Shown here piece after piece: positions 17,354 through 26,199 of a stretch of DNA of 64,000 nt (position 1 is its first letter; each line of letters begins with the position of its first letter). A program made the position numbers and the translations under genes. Below the pieces are notes generated by a model, which ran no database searches, was not told the origin of the DNA, and worked only from the letters and a program-made list of their open reading frames with translations. Source of the DNA: Alphaproteobacteria bacterium (GTDB lineage Bacteria; Pseudomonadota; Alphaproteobacteria; Micropepsales; Micropepsaceae); assembly GCA_019245415.1 (NCBI GenBank), contig JAFARO010000004.1, positions 372,001 through 436,000 on the forward strand, given 5' to 3'.

Positions 17354-19474
17354 TCAGGCGGCAAGTTCGGGGTAGAGGTTGGTCAGCGAGCGCCGGACGC
17401 GCTCGTGCTCCCAAACGATCAGCCTGGCGGTGCTGCGCAATTCCTGCGGCGCCACGCCGTCGCGCGCGGCCTGCGCGAATCCGCGCGCGGCCGCCATCAT
17501 CGCCGCAAGGCCCAGTCCGCCCGCGCTGCCGGCGATGTCTTGGGCGAGACGGGCGGCTTCCTGCCAGTTCGACTCCTCGCTCGCTTCGCCCAGCGCGCGG
17601 CAAAGCTCTTCTGCGGACTCGATATAGGACCGCAGGATCTCGATCAGCGTCGCAAGTCCCAGCGAGCGTTCGAGGCCGGCGAACGTCGACGGATCGATGG
17701 CGGCCGCGCTTTCCTGCTGCGGCAGCTCGGGGATTGAATCGCGCCACAGCCGCTCGCGCGCGGAATTGATGGCGCTGTAGAGTTCATAGGACGAAGGCGG
17801 CCAGTGCAGCATCTCGTCGGCGCAGGCCGGGACGCGTTCGCCGCCCTTGAGCAGCGCAACGATCGGCGCCTTGTTTCCCGGCGCCGCCGCCAGCGTATCG
17901 CAATCGGATGCGCCTGCGAGGATGGCGTCGAACCCGCCGCGGCTGGCATGGGCGACTGCGTCGGCCAGGGAAATCGCCACCCGGATCTGGTTGCCGAACG
18001 GCTCCAGCAGGTTCGCCAGCTGCCGGTTGGCGACGTCGTCATGGGCGAAGATGAGCAGCGACAGTCCCGTCGGCGCCGGCAGTTGCGGCTCGTTGAGGGC
18101 GGGCGCGGACCGCGCGGCCTGCACGGCTCCGGCGAGCGGGAGCGTGAACCAGAACACGGCTCCGGCACCGGGCTCGCTTTCGAACCCCGTCGTACCGCCG
18201 GCCGCCTCGACGATGCGCTTGACCACGGCCAATCCCAGCCCCGAGCCCTGCTGCTGCCGCGCATAGGACGAATCGCCCGGCGCAAAGGGCATATAGAGAT
18301 TGTCCGCGACTTCTTTGGCCACGCCTTGGCCCGTGTCGGCGACGCTGAAGCGGATCGAGGATTCGCTCTCGCGCTCGACGCGGATCTCGACATGGCCGTG
18401 GTCGGTGAACTTGAGAGCGTTGTCGACGAGTTTGAGCAGCGCTTGGCGGATGCGGCGCGGATCGGCGGCGGCGCGCGGCAGTCCCTCCGGCGCCGATACC
18501 GTCAGGCGCAGATGCTTCTCCCATGCCCGCGGCTGCAGAAGCCTCGCCACCGCACGCGCCGCCTGCGCCGGATCGCAGCCCTCTTCGCGCGCCCGGTCGT
18601 CGTCGGCTCTTGTCAGCGCAATGACGTCGTCGAGCAGGGTCTGCAGCGCGCGTCCCGCATCGAGCATCACCTTGACATGGTCGCGATAGGGCTTGGCGAG
18701 TTCGGCGCGGTCGAGCAATTGCGCCATGCCGAGCAGGGCGTTCAGCGGCGTGCGCAATTCATGGCTGATATTGGCGATGAAGACGGACTTGGCCTGCGTC
18801 CCCGCCAGCGCCGCATCGCGGGCGCCTTCGGCATCGTGTTTCTCGTCGGAGAGCTTTTCGATCAGGCCGCGGTTCTCGTCGCGCAGGCCGAGGCACTCGT
18901 CCAGCATTCCCGCGATGCCGTTGCAATAGGTATTGAGCACGCCGGTGAAGAGCACGATCAGCACCGCCGTCATGGTGGCGTAGAGGCCGCCTTCGCGGAG
19001 CAGCAGCAGCACCAGCGGCGTCAGCGCGAAAAGCGCGTGCGCGCAATAGGCGGGCCGGTGGGCCGAACGTGCAATGAACTCCGTCGCCGTCATGCCGAGG
19101 AAGGCCAGCGAGAGATAGGCCTGCGCGGCATAGGAGCCGGGCACGAACCAGTACCAGGCGCCGACGCCCCAGGTCGCGCCGGCGATCGCCGAGACGAAGA
19201 CGTAGCGCCTGGCCCAGAAATCCGGATCGCTTTTCAGCCCGCGCCGCTTGTAGGCGCCGGTCAGCTGCTCGGCCGCGATCACGACCACGATCTGCAGCGC
19301 CATCGGCATCAGCGGCAGCCAGCCGGGGCTGCGCGCGCCGAGCAGGGTCACCGGGACGCAGAGCACCGCGAAGGGCAGCGACAGGTAATGGCGTCCGAGC
19401 GAGTAGAGAATATCGATGCGGCCCGCGAAGACCGCGTGCCGATCCTCGTCTGACAGGGGCTCAGCTATCGACAT
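17354..19474 (-). CDS. Membrane hybrid histidine kinase with degenerate receiver and HPt domains
   Basis: 706 residues. Residues 25-185 hold about six membrane helices. HisKA has His238 in ISHELRTP, and HATPase_c has N352 (LVDNALKF), DTGQGV (380-385) and GSGLGL (410-415), so the kinase core looks intact. Residues 471-570 form a receiver in which the phospho-acceptor position is Gly521 (AILAGAS) and the usual Lys is Trp558 (LHWPP). Residues 600-690 form an HPt-like bundle with Gln645 (RLAQDIAGSAGGLG) where His is expected. Both relay domains therefore look phosphorylation-dead. The open frame continues upstream, antisense to lysS; MSIAEP at 19474 is the sensible start. Confidence 0.88.
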   Translation of the reverse strand: MSIAEPLSDEDRHAVFAGRIDILYSLGRHYLSLPFAVLCVPVTLLGARSPGWLPLMPMALQIVVVIAAEQLTGAYKRRGLKSDPDFWARRYVFVSAIAGATWGVGAWYWFVPGSYAAQAYLSLAFLGMTATEFIARSAHRPAYCAHALFALTPLVLLLLREGGLYATMTAVLIVLFTGVLNTYCNGIAGMLDECLGLRDENRGLIEKLSDEKHDAEGARDAALAGTQAKSVFIANISHELRTPLNALLGMAQLLDRAELAKPYRDHVKVMLDAGRALQTLLDDVIALTRADDDRAREEGCDPAQAARAVARLLQPRAWEKHLRLTVSAPEGLPRAAADPRRIRQALLKLVDNALKFTDHGHVEIRVERESESSIRFSVADTGQGVAKEVADNLYMPFAPGDSSYARQQQGSGLGLAVVKRIVEAAGGTTGFESEPGAGAVFWFTLPLAGAVQAARSAPALNEPQLPAPTGLSLLIFAHDDVANRQLANLLEPFGNQIRVAISLADAVAHASRGGFDAILAGASDCDTLAAAPGNKAPIVALLKGGERVPACADEMLHWPPSSYELYSAINSARERLWRDSIPELPQQESAAAIDPSTFAGLERSLGLATLIEILRSYIESAEELCRALGEASEESNWQEAARLAQDIAGSAGGLGLAAMMAAARGFAQAARDGVAPQELRSTARLIVWEHERVRRSLTNLYPELAA

Positions 19475-19540
19475 TGACCTTATCCCGGGCCAAAGACTAG
19501 CGTCGCGGCCTTTCAAAACGTTTAAGGTTAAGCTTTTCCA

Positions 19541-21127
19541 ATGAGTTCCGACCTGCACCGCTCCGCGCTCGCTGCCCGCGCCTGGCCCTTCGAGGAGGCG
19601 CGCAAGGTGGTGGCGCGGCTGGAGCGCAAATCCAAGCGCGGCGAGACGGTAAAGGAAGTCTTGTTCGAGACCGGCTACGGCCCCTCCGGGCTGCCGCATA
19701 TCGGCACCTTCGGGGAGGTCGCGCGCACGACCTGGGTTCGCCACGCCTTCGCGCTGATGTCGGACATGCCGACGCGGCTGATCTCGTTCTCCGACGACAT
19801 GGATGGCCTGCGCAAGGTGCCCGGCAACGTTCCCAACCCGGAGCTGCTCGAGGCCAATCTCGGCAAGCCGCTGACGGCGGTGCCCGACCCCTTCGGCACG
19901 CACAGTTCCTACGGCGCGCACAACAATGCGCGATTGCGCGCGTTCCTCGACCGCTTCGGTTTCGAATACGAATTCCTGAGCTCGACGGAATGCTACAAGA
20001 GCGGCCGCTTCGACGACGCGCTCATGCTCGTGCTCGAGAACTTCGAGGCGGTGCGCGACATCGTGCTGCCGACCTTGGGTCCCGAGCGCCGCGCGACCTA
20101 TTCGCCGTTTCTTCCGATTTCGCCCAAGAGCGGAATCGTGCTGCAGGTGCCGGTGCTGGAGTGGGACAAGCGGCGCGGCACGATCGTCTTCGAGGATGAA
20201 GGCGCCAAGACCGAATTGCCGGTGACGCGGGGTCACGTCAAATGCCAGTGGAAAGTGGACTGGGCGATGCGCTGGTGCGCGCTCGGCATCGACTACGAGA
20301 TGTCGGGCAAGGATCTGATCTCGTCGGTCGAGCTCTCGACGAAGGTCACCCGCGCCCTGGGCAAGGAGCCGCCGGAGACACTGAGCTACGAACTCTTCCT
20401 CGACGAGCACGGCCAGCGCATCTCCAAGTCCAAGGGCAACGGATTGTCGGTCGACGATTGGCTCGCCTATGGGCCCGACGAGAGCATCGCGCTCTACATG
20501 TTCCAGAAGCCGCGCACGGCCAAGCGGCTCTATTTCGACGTCATTCCCAAGGCGGTGGACGAATACATCGCGCTGCTCGAGCAATACCGCGCGGCCAACG
20601 ATCCCGCGGCGCGGCTCGAGAACCCGGTCTTCCACATCCACAACGGCGATCCGCCGGCGCAATCCTATCCGGTGAGCTTCGCGCTGCTGCTGACCCTGGT
20701 CAGCGCCTCGAACGCGCACGACCGCGACCTGCTCTGGGGGTTCATCCGCGCCTATGCGCCGAAAGCGAACCCCAAGGACAATCCCGGCCTCGACCGGCTC
20801 GTCGGCTACGCGCTTCGCTACTACGAGGATTTCGTCAAGCCGACGAAACAGTACCGCGCGCCCACCGACAAGGAACGGGCGGCCCTTCTCGATCTGCGCG
20901 CCGTGCTGGAAGGCTTCGGCGACGAGCGCGATGCCGAGAAGATCCAGTTCGAAGTCTATGAGGTCGGCAAGCGCCACGCCTTCGAGCCGCTGCGCGACTG
21001 GTTCAAGGCGATCTACGAAGTGCTGTTCGGCCAGACCCAGGGCCCGCGCTTCGGCTCCTTCGCGGCGCTGTTCGGCTGCGCGCAAACGGCGAGGATGATC
21101 ACCGCGGCGCTGGAGCGCGAAGCATGA
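19541..21127 (+). CDS. lysS: Lysyl-tRNA synthetase, class I
   Basis: A 528-residue class I LysRS, the archaeal-type enzyme used by alphaproteobacteria in place of the class II form. The HIGH motif is in SGLPHIGTFGEV (about residues 47-58) and the KMSKS motif in RISKSKGNGLS (about residues 292-302). The LISFSDDMDGLRKVP segment is typical of the class I family. It is divergent from the histidine kinase across a 66-bp promoter region. Its stop overlaps the next gene's start (ATGA), so the TPR-like gene is probably coupled. Confidence 0.96.
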   Translation: MSSDLHRSALAARAWPFEEARKVVARLERKSKRGETVKEVLFETGYGPSGLPHIGTFGEVARTTWVRHAFALMSDMPTRLISFSDDMDGLRKVPGNVPNPELLEANLGKPLTAVPDPFGTHSSYGAHNNARLRAFLDRFGFEYEFLSSTECYKSGRFDDALMLVLENFEAVRDIVLPTLGPERRATYSPFLPISPKSGIVLQVPVLEWDKRRGTIVFEDEGAKTELPVTRGHVKCQWKVDWAMRWCALGIDYEMSGKDLISSVELSTKVTRALGKEPPETLSYELFLDEHGQRISKSKGNGLSVDDWLAYGPDESIALYMFQKPRTAKRLYFDVIPKAVDEYIALLEQYRAANDPAARLENPVFHIHNGDPPAQSYPVSFALLLTLVSASNAHDRDLLWGFIRAYAPKANPKDNPGLDRLVGYALRYYEDFVKPTKQYRAPTDKERAALLDLRAVLEGFGDERDAEKIQFEVYEVGKRHAFEPLRDWFKAIYEVLFGQTQGPRFGSFAALFGCAQTARMITAALEREA

Positions 21128-21876
21128 AAGCGCTCCTCGCTGCCATTTCGCTCGCGATCCTTGCGGCCGCGCCGCTCAGGGCCGATCCGCTCGCGCTCTA
21201 CCGGGCGGGCGACTACGAGAAGGCGGCCGCCGAGGGCGCCCGGTCGAGCACCGCGCCGGATCTGGTGGTCGCGACCCGGGCGATGCTGGCCCAATCGATG
21301 GTCCGCAGTCCTTGTCTCGATTGCCTCAAGCGCGCCGCCGAACTGGCGCGCCGCGCGATCGCGACCGCTCCGGGGCTCGCCGAGGGGCACGTGTTCCTTG
21401 CCGTGGCGCTCGGTTACGAGGCGCGCATCGTCGGCGTGATGCAGGCCCGCAGGAACGGCTTCCCCGAGGAGGCCAAGCGCGAACTCGACATCGCGCTCAA
21501 GGACGATCCTTCCAATCCCTGGGGACTGGCCGCGCTGGGCGGCTGGAACATCGAGGTGGTGCGCGGCGGCGGCTCGGTGCTCGCGCAATGGCTTTACGGC
21601 GCCAACGTCGAGGCTGGCCGCAAGGAGTTCGCGGCGGCGTTCAAGGTCGCGCCCGACAATCTCGTGCTGCGCTATCAATATGCCTTATCGCTTGGCGGGC
21701 TGGATTCGCAGACTTACCGGGAGGACGTGAAGGATGCGTTGGCCAGCGCGATTTCCGGCAAGCCGCAAACGGCTTACGAAATTTTCGCGCAAGGCCGGGC
21801 GCGGGAGCTGCTTGCAGCCCTGGACGATCGTGCGAAATTCGAGCAGCTGGTAAGGCGCGACCAAGGGTATCCTTGA
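21124..21876 (+). CDS. Secreted TPR-like protein
   Basis: A 250-residue protein with an N-terminal signal peptide (KALLAAISLAILAAAPLRA) and helical repeats of TPR type: ALYRAGDYEKAAAEG near the start, then helix pairs around EGHVFLAVALGYEARI, EAKRELDIALKDDPSNPWGLAALGGW and FAAAFKVAPDNLVLRYQYAL. It is probably periplasmic. It starts inside the lysS stop codon (ATGA). No partner or activity can be named. Confidence 0.75.
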   Translation: MKALLAAISLAILAAAPLRADPLALYRAGDYEKAAAEGARSSTAPDLVVATRAMLAQSMVRSPCLDCLKRAAELARRAIATAPGLAEGHVFLAVALGYEARIVGVMQARRNGFPEEAKRELDIALKDDPSNPWGLAALGGWNIEVVRGGGSVLAQWLYGANVEAGRKEFAAAFKVAPDNLVLRYQYALSLGGLDSQTYREDVKDALASAISGKPQTAYEIFAQGRARELLAALDDRAKFEQLVRRDQGYP

Positions 21877-21915
21877 ATCGCGGCGCGTTCCGGCCTTCAA
21901 GGGGGAAACGGTTCG

Positions 21916-22668
21916 TTGGCTGAGGCGGATTTGACCGAGGAACTCATCGTCGAGGTCAATGGCGAGCCGCTGGTGCCGGACGTCTCCGGCGCCTTGTGGT
22001 GGCCCGGCGAACGCGCCTTGATTTTCGCCGACATCCATTTCGAGAAGGGCTCGTCTTACGCCAGGCGCGGCGCGCTGCTGCCGCCATACGACACGCGCGC
22101 GACCTTGGAGCGCATCGCACAAGCCATGGAGCGCCGCACGCCCAGGCGCGTGATCGCGCTCGGCGACAGCTTTCATGACGGCGAGGGGGCGAGCCGTCTG
22201 GACGATGTCGAGCTTGCGTTCCTCGCGCGCCTGACCTCGCGCGCGCAGTGGCTTTGGATCGCCGGCAATCACGATCCGGCGCCGCCGCCGAGCCTCGGTG
22301 GAACGGTGGCGGAGGAGGCCGCGATCCGGGGCCTGGTCTTCCGTCATGAGCCCGGGGCGTTCTTCCAGATGGGAGAGATCGCAGGGCATCTGCATCCTTG
22401 CACCACGATCACGCGCCGCGGCAGAAGCCTGAGGCGCAGGTGCTTCGTGTCGGATGGCACGCGCATGGTGCTGCCGGCTTTCGGTGCCTATGCCGGCGGC
22501 CTGGATCTGCGCGACCCCGCCATCGCCTCGCTGTTTCCGCAATCGTTCGGTGCGTATGCCTTGGGGCAGGAACGGGTCTATGCCGTCAAGGGCGCGCGCA
22601 AAAGCGCTACGGAATGTCGCTCAGCTGCGGCGCCGTATTGGCGTGCGGGTCGGGCGACGAAGCCTTGA
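21916..22668 (+). CDS. pdeM: Ligase-associated DNA damage response endonuclease PdeM
   Basis: A 250-residue calcineurin-like metallophosphoesterase. The metal-binding blocks are in order: ADIHFEKGSS, ALGDSFHD, IAGNHD and GEIAGHLHP. The LPAFGAYAGGLD segment and overall layout match PdeM, which in many bacteria sits with a DNA ligase and helicase set for DNA repair; no such partners are next to it here. The start is TTG 21916 after a GGGGGAAACGG stretch. The last 62 bases overlap the convergent PodJ-like gene, which is unusually deep. Confidence 0.88.
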   Translation: MAEADLTEELIVEVNGEPLVPDVSGALWWPGERALIFADIHFEKGSSYARRGALLPPYDTRATLERIAQAMERRTPRRVIALGDSFHDGEGASRLDDVELAFLARLTSRAQWLWIAGNHDPAPPPSLGGTVAEEAAIRGLVFRHEPGAFFQMGEIAGHLHPCTTITRRGRSLRRRCFVSDGTRMVLPAFGAYAGGLDLRDPAIASLFPQSFGAYALGQERVYAVKGARKSATECRSAAAPYWRAGRATKP

Positions 22669-25024
22669 AGCTGTCGGCCGCATGCTGCGCGGCCGCCTTG
22701 TCGTCCGCGGAGAGCTGGGTCGCCAACGCGTCGCGCCGCGACTTGGACTCCGCATCGCCGCCCTGGGCCGCGATCGAATACCATTTGTAGGCATCGATCA
22801 GGCTCTGCGGCACGCCCTGTCCGCGTTCATAGAGCACCGCGAGATTGAATTGGGAGTCGGTCAGGCCCAGCGCGGCCGCTTTCGAGAACCAGCGCGCCGC
22901 TTCGGTCAGGTCCTTCTTCACGCCGGTGCCTTCGGCATAGGCGACGGCGATGTTGTGCATCGCCTTGCGGTTGCCCTGCATCGCCGCGGCGAGATACCAG
23001 TGCGAGGCCTTTGCCGGATCGCCGGCGACGCCCTTGCCGTGTTCGTAGAGCGTGCCGAGACGGTATTGCGCGACGGGTTCGCCCGCTTCGGCGGCCTTCT
23101 CGAGCCAGGCCGCGGCCTGCGTCTCGTTCACCGGCGCGCCCTCGCCGTTCAGGTATTTGAGCCCGACGATCAATTCCGCCTTCGGGTTGCCGGCGGTGGC
23201 CAGCTGCGAGAGGCGGTCGAGCGCGGGCTGCGGCTTGGCCGTTTGCGCTGGGCCAGACTGCGGAGCGGGGGTCTGTGCCGGTGGCGCAGGAACCGCGTGG
23301 ACCCGCGCGGTGCGGACGTCTTTCGCCGGCGCGCTGACGGCAGGTGGCACGGCTTTCGCCGGCTGGGGCTGTTCCGGCGCGGGCGCTTGCGGCGCGGCGG
23401 AAGTCGGCGGCGGCAGATCGTCGCTCTGCGGCGCCAGCGCGTGCAGCGGCGTGGCGGCTTGAGGCTGTTGCGAAGCGGGCTTTTCGTTGAAGAGCGTCGC
23501 CAATCCAGACGGCTTGGGCGCAGACGGAGCGCTGCTCTGGCTGAGCACGAGGCCCGCGATCAACGCGACAACGATGAGCACCAGAAGCCCGATCACCACC
23601 GCGCGGCTGCGGCCGGAATTGTCGCCGGGGGCCGACCGTCCGATCGACCAGCCCAATCCGCGCGCGCTCTGGTCGGCTTCGGCGGTGGCGGCTGCAGCCT
23701 GCGCGGAACGGCGCGCCGCGGACAGAAACGAGTCGCTGGGTGCGGCCGCAAAAGCATTCGTCGCGAGCGCAAAAGGATCCTGGCCCGGGAAGGGCGGTGC
23801 CGCATCGAGCGCCGGCGCAAAAGGATCGCCCTGCGCCGCGAAGGGCGGCGGCGCGCCGGGCGTCGGCACATCGGGGAAGGGGGGCATATCGTACGATGCA
23901 GGCGCGGCGTAAGCAGGCGGCGGTGGCGCGGGCGCCGTCTTGCCCTCGATGGCGGCGAGCCGCGCGTTGGTCTCGCTCAAGGCGCTGCGGAATTCGGAGA
24001 GCGTGTCACGCTGGCGGTTCTCGGTCGCTTCGACGCGGTTGAGCAGTTTCTTCAGGCTTTCCTCGATGCCGCGCGCCGTGGCGGGCTCGCCGTCGTCCAG
24101 CCTCTCGACCAGGTCGCCCAAGCTGCGCTCGATGCCGGTGAGGCGCTTGTCGATGTCGGGATCGGGGCCGCGCGCTTCCAGACGCGCGACATTCTCTTCG
24201 AGCCGCGCGATGACGCCGGAGGTGACGGCTTCGCGCCGGTCCACGTCCTGGTCGCGGGCGCCGCGCGCTTCGAGCTTTTCGACTGCCCGTTCAAGGACCG
24301 AGGTCGTGGCGTGCACGCTCTTCTCGACGGAGTCGATCCGGCCGTCGAGCAGGGTGAGGCGGGCTTCGAGGCTGCTGGTCGAATCTTCCGTGTCGGTGCG
24401 TGTCTGGCTGAGACGCGCAGCCAATGCTTCCAGGCTGGTGGCGAGTTGCGAAACCTGCGCCGCTGATTGGCCGGCGTTCTGCGTGATCTGATCGGCCAGC
24501 CGCGAAAGGCCTGTGTGCAGGCCTTTGATCGCGTCCTTCATGCCGCCGGCGGCATTGGCGCGTTCGACGCGCTCCAGCCGGCCCGTCAAGCCGAGCACAT
24601 GCGCGCCGAGCTGATCGAAGGCTTGCGCCTGCTCGCGCGCGGCGATGTTCATCTCGGTCGCGGCCTTGCTGAGCACGCGGTTGTTCTCGCTCTGCGTCCG
24701 CTCCGAGGTTTCCATCCGCCGGGCGACGCCGCGCAGTTGCTCTTCGATGCGGCGATAGACGTCGCTGGTCTCGCTGCCGCTGCGCGAGACGCGTTCGAGC
24801 ATCTCGTCGGTATCGCGGCGCTGGGCCTCGTCGTCGGGTCGGTAGCTCTTGGCCAGATTGTCGCGGGTCAATTCATCCTCGTCCCCGGCATCGGCAAAGC
24901 TGCGCAGGATGCGCCGCGTAAGCCATTCGCCGACCGGCAAGCCTTCCCGCCGCGCCGCCGCACGTGCTGCTTCGCGGGCCTCCGGCGGTATGCCTGCCAC
25001 GTTCCAAGGAAGATCAGGCCGCAT
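22607..25024 (-). CDS. podJ: PodJ-like polar organizing protein with Sel1 repeats
   Basis: An 805-residue membrane protein laid out like Caulobacter PodJ. The N-terminal WNVAGIPPEAREAARAAAR is followed by coiled coils to about residue 360, a Pro/Ala-rich linker (about 365-430), one membrane helix (about 475-495), a second Pro-rich linker, and at least four Sel1/TPR repeats (about 625-765, for example AWLEKAAEAGEPVAQYRLG and WYLAAAMQGNRKAMHNIA). PodJ places polar machinery: the cytoplasmic coil recruits partners and the periplasmic repeats sense the wall. It is shorter than the Caulobacter protein. The 3' end overlaps pdeM by 62 bases. Confidence 0.78.
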   Translation of the reverse strand: MRPDLPWNVAGIPPEAREAARAAARREGLPVGEWLTRRILRSFADAGDEDELTRDNLAKSYRPDDEAQRRDTDEMLERVSRSGSETSDVYRRIEEQLRGVARRMETSERTQSENNRVLSKAATEMNIAAREQAQAFDQLGAHVLGLTGRLERVERANAAGGMKDAIKGLHTGLSRLADQITQNAGQSAAQVSQLATSLEALAARLSQTRTDTEDSTSSLEARLTLLDGRIDSVEKSVHATTSVLERAVEKLEARGARDQDVDRREAVTSGVIARLEENVARLEARGPDPDIDKRLTGIERSLGDLVERLDDGEPATARGIEESLKKLLNRVEATENRQRDTLSEFRSALSETNARLAAIEGKTAPAPPPPAYAAPASYDMPPFPDVPTPGAPPPFAAQGDPFAPALDAAPPFPGQDPFALATNAFAAAPSDSFLSAARRSAQAAAATAEADQSARGLGWSIGRSAPGDNSGRSRAVVIGLLVLIVVALIAGLVLSQSSAPSAPKPSGLATLFNEKPASQQPQAATPLHALAPQSDDLPPPTSAAPQAPAPEQPQPAKAVPPAVSAPAKDVRTARVHAVPAPPAQTPAPQSGPAQTAKPQPALDRLSQLATAGNPKAELIVGLKYLNGEGAPVNETQAAAWLEKAAEAGEPVAQYRLGTLYEHGKGVAGDPAKASHWYLAAAMQGNRKAMHNIAVAYAEGTGVKKDLTEAARWFSKAAALGLTDSQFNLAVLYERGQGVPQSLIDAYKWYSIAAQGGDAESKSRRDALATQLSADDKAAAQHAADSFKASSPDPHANTAPQLSDIP

Positions 25025-25178
25025 TTCGAATCACTGCGCGACGCACCCTCAAGCCAAAGTACTTGCGGCCACATATAGTGTAAAGGAACGTCGCGAGCGC
25101 TATGCATGGCACGTTCCCCGGCCTGAACTTCCGGGATCATCTTCGCGCCGTACGATTAATGCGGGGTTATCGCGCCGG

Positions 25179-25532
25179 TCAGGAGTTTTGCGGATCGAGC
25201 CCCGCCCGCACGAGATCGCCGCCGAGCCGTCCGGTCGCCCAGCGCCAGGTCATGCGGTAGTCCGAAATCAGCGACCAAAGCGGATAGGTGAAGGTCGCGG
25301 GACGGTTGCGCTCGACGAAGAAGTGTCCGACCCAGGCGAAGCCATAGCCGCCAAAGAGCGCGCCGAGCAGGAACCAGGGCTCGCGCAGCACGGCCGCGGC
25401 GCCGAGGCAAACCAGAGAAACCGCGGTCCCTGCATAATGCAGCGCACGCGTCGTGGGCTTGGCGTGCTCCTGAAGATAAAAGGGCCAGAACTCGTCATAG
25501 GAGCGGATGGGCCGGTTGGTCGGTGCGGACAT
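25179..25532 (-). CDS. DUF962/Mpo1-like membrane protein
   Basis: A 117-residue protein of the DUF962 (YGL010w/Mpo1-like) family. It has the opening RSYDEFWPFYLQEHAKPTTRALHYAGT, two membrane helices, the WVGHFFVERNRPATFTYPLWSLISDYRM block with conserved His and Glu, and a C-terminal tail. Yeast Mpo1 is an Fe-dependent dioxygenase in phytosphingosine breakdown; bacterial members are mostly untested. It is transcribed alone on the minus strand. Confidence 0.85.
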   Translation of the reverse strand: MSAPTNRPIRSYDEFWPFYLQEHAKPTTRALHYAGTAVSLVCLGAAAVLREPWFLLGALFGGYGFAWVGHFFVERNRPATFTYPLWSLISDYRMTWRWATGRLGGDLVRAGLDPQNS

Positions 25533-25598
25533 GGGCTGAGTTTGAACCGGCGCGAGGCAGCCGGCAACAATTCGAGGAGCAGAATCCCTGACCCCATT

Positions 25599-25630
25599 GT
25601 CATGGCCCGCGAATGCGGGTCACCCAGGTG
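25599..25630. repeat. GTCATGGCCCGC repeat, left copy
   Basis: A 32-bp repeat whose inverted partner lies at 26136-26167 (31 of 32 bases identical). It contains a short dyad, GGCCCGC-GAAT-GCGGG. Together the copies bracket the gene at 25695-26042. Confidence 0.85.
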
Positions 25631-25694
25631 GGTTCTGCACGCGCCTCAAAAAATCTTCAGTCGGACAGTGCGATGACGCGGCAATGTGGTTGAG

Positions 25695-26042
25695 CTATTT
25701 GGGTCCGGATTTCGCGGCGTCGACTAGTTTCTGCAGTCGGCTTGCTTCCGCAAGTGCTTTGTTCTGCAATACGGTCTGTCCCGCCATCCGGCATCTGTTA
25801 GCCTGCTCCTTCAAGAGCGTGACATCCTGGGGATGGGGCAGTTTTCTGCGTCGAGTTGGCGCGGGTGCGGGAGCGTAGAAGGGGCGTATTGCTGCCTCGA
25901 AACGGGCTCTCGCCTCGTTCTTCTCCGGTCCGGATTTCATACGGGAGATCGCACGCTCCGTCTGGGCTACTAGCGCGTCCATTTCTTGGAATAACTTTCT
26001 GAGCTCATCGACTTTTTTGCTGAAGGTTTTGGGTCTGCTCAT
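25695..26042 (-). CDS. Small coiled-coil protein between inverted repeats
   Basis: 115 residues from the ATG at 26042 (SRPKTFSKKVDELRKLFQEMDALVAQTERAISRM). The N-terminal half is an amphipathic helix, probably coiled coil. A Pro-rich middle (FYAPAPAPTRRRKLPHPQDV) and a second helix (LLKEQANRCRMAGQ) follow. There is no signal peptide or known domain. The GC content is visibly lower than in neighbours, and inverted 32-bp repeats stand on both sides, which suggests it moved in as a cassette. The function is unknown. Confidence 0.6.
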   Translation of the reverse strand: MSRPKTFSKKVDELRKLFQEMDALVAQTERAISRMKSGPEKNEARARFEAAIRPFYAPAPAPTRRRKLPHPQDVTLLKEQANRCRMAGQTVLQNKALAEASRLQKLVDAAKSGPK

Positions 26043-26135
26043 GGTTGGCCGCCCGCACGCAACGACCAAAGTGTAGTGGAAATTGCATCAGCCTTATAGT
26101 TCGATTGTCATCTCCATGAGGGCATGAAGCGGTTT

Positions 26136-26167
26136 CACCTGGGTGGCCCGCATTCGCGGGCCATGAC
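26136..26167. repeat. GTCATGGCCCGC repeat, right copy (inverted)
   Basis: The inverse complement of 25599-25630 with one mismatch. The pair spans 569 bp. No target-site duplication is visible outside the repeats. Confidence 0.85.
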
Positions 26168-26199
26168 GACTGGGTATAATGCGAGATGCAGGTCAGAAT

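Noticed and set aside
19475-21085. Open minus-strand extension of the histidine kinase frame across lysS
   Set aside because: The class I LysRS on the plus strand is certain, and the extension is a GC-rich antisense shadow with no domain. The kinase starts at 19474.
22454-24466. A 670-codon plus-strand frame opposite the PodJ-like gene
   Set aside because: Arg/Gly-rich with no recognisable motif; the PodJ-like frame is clearly coding.
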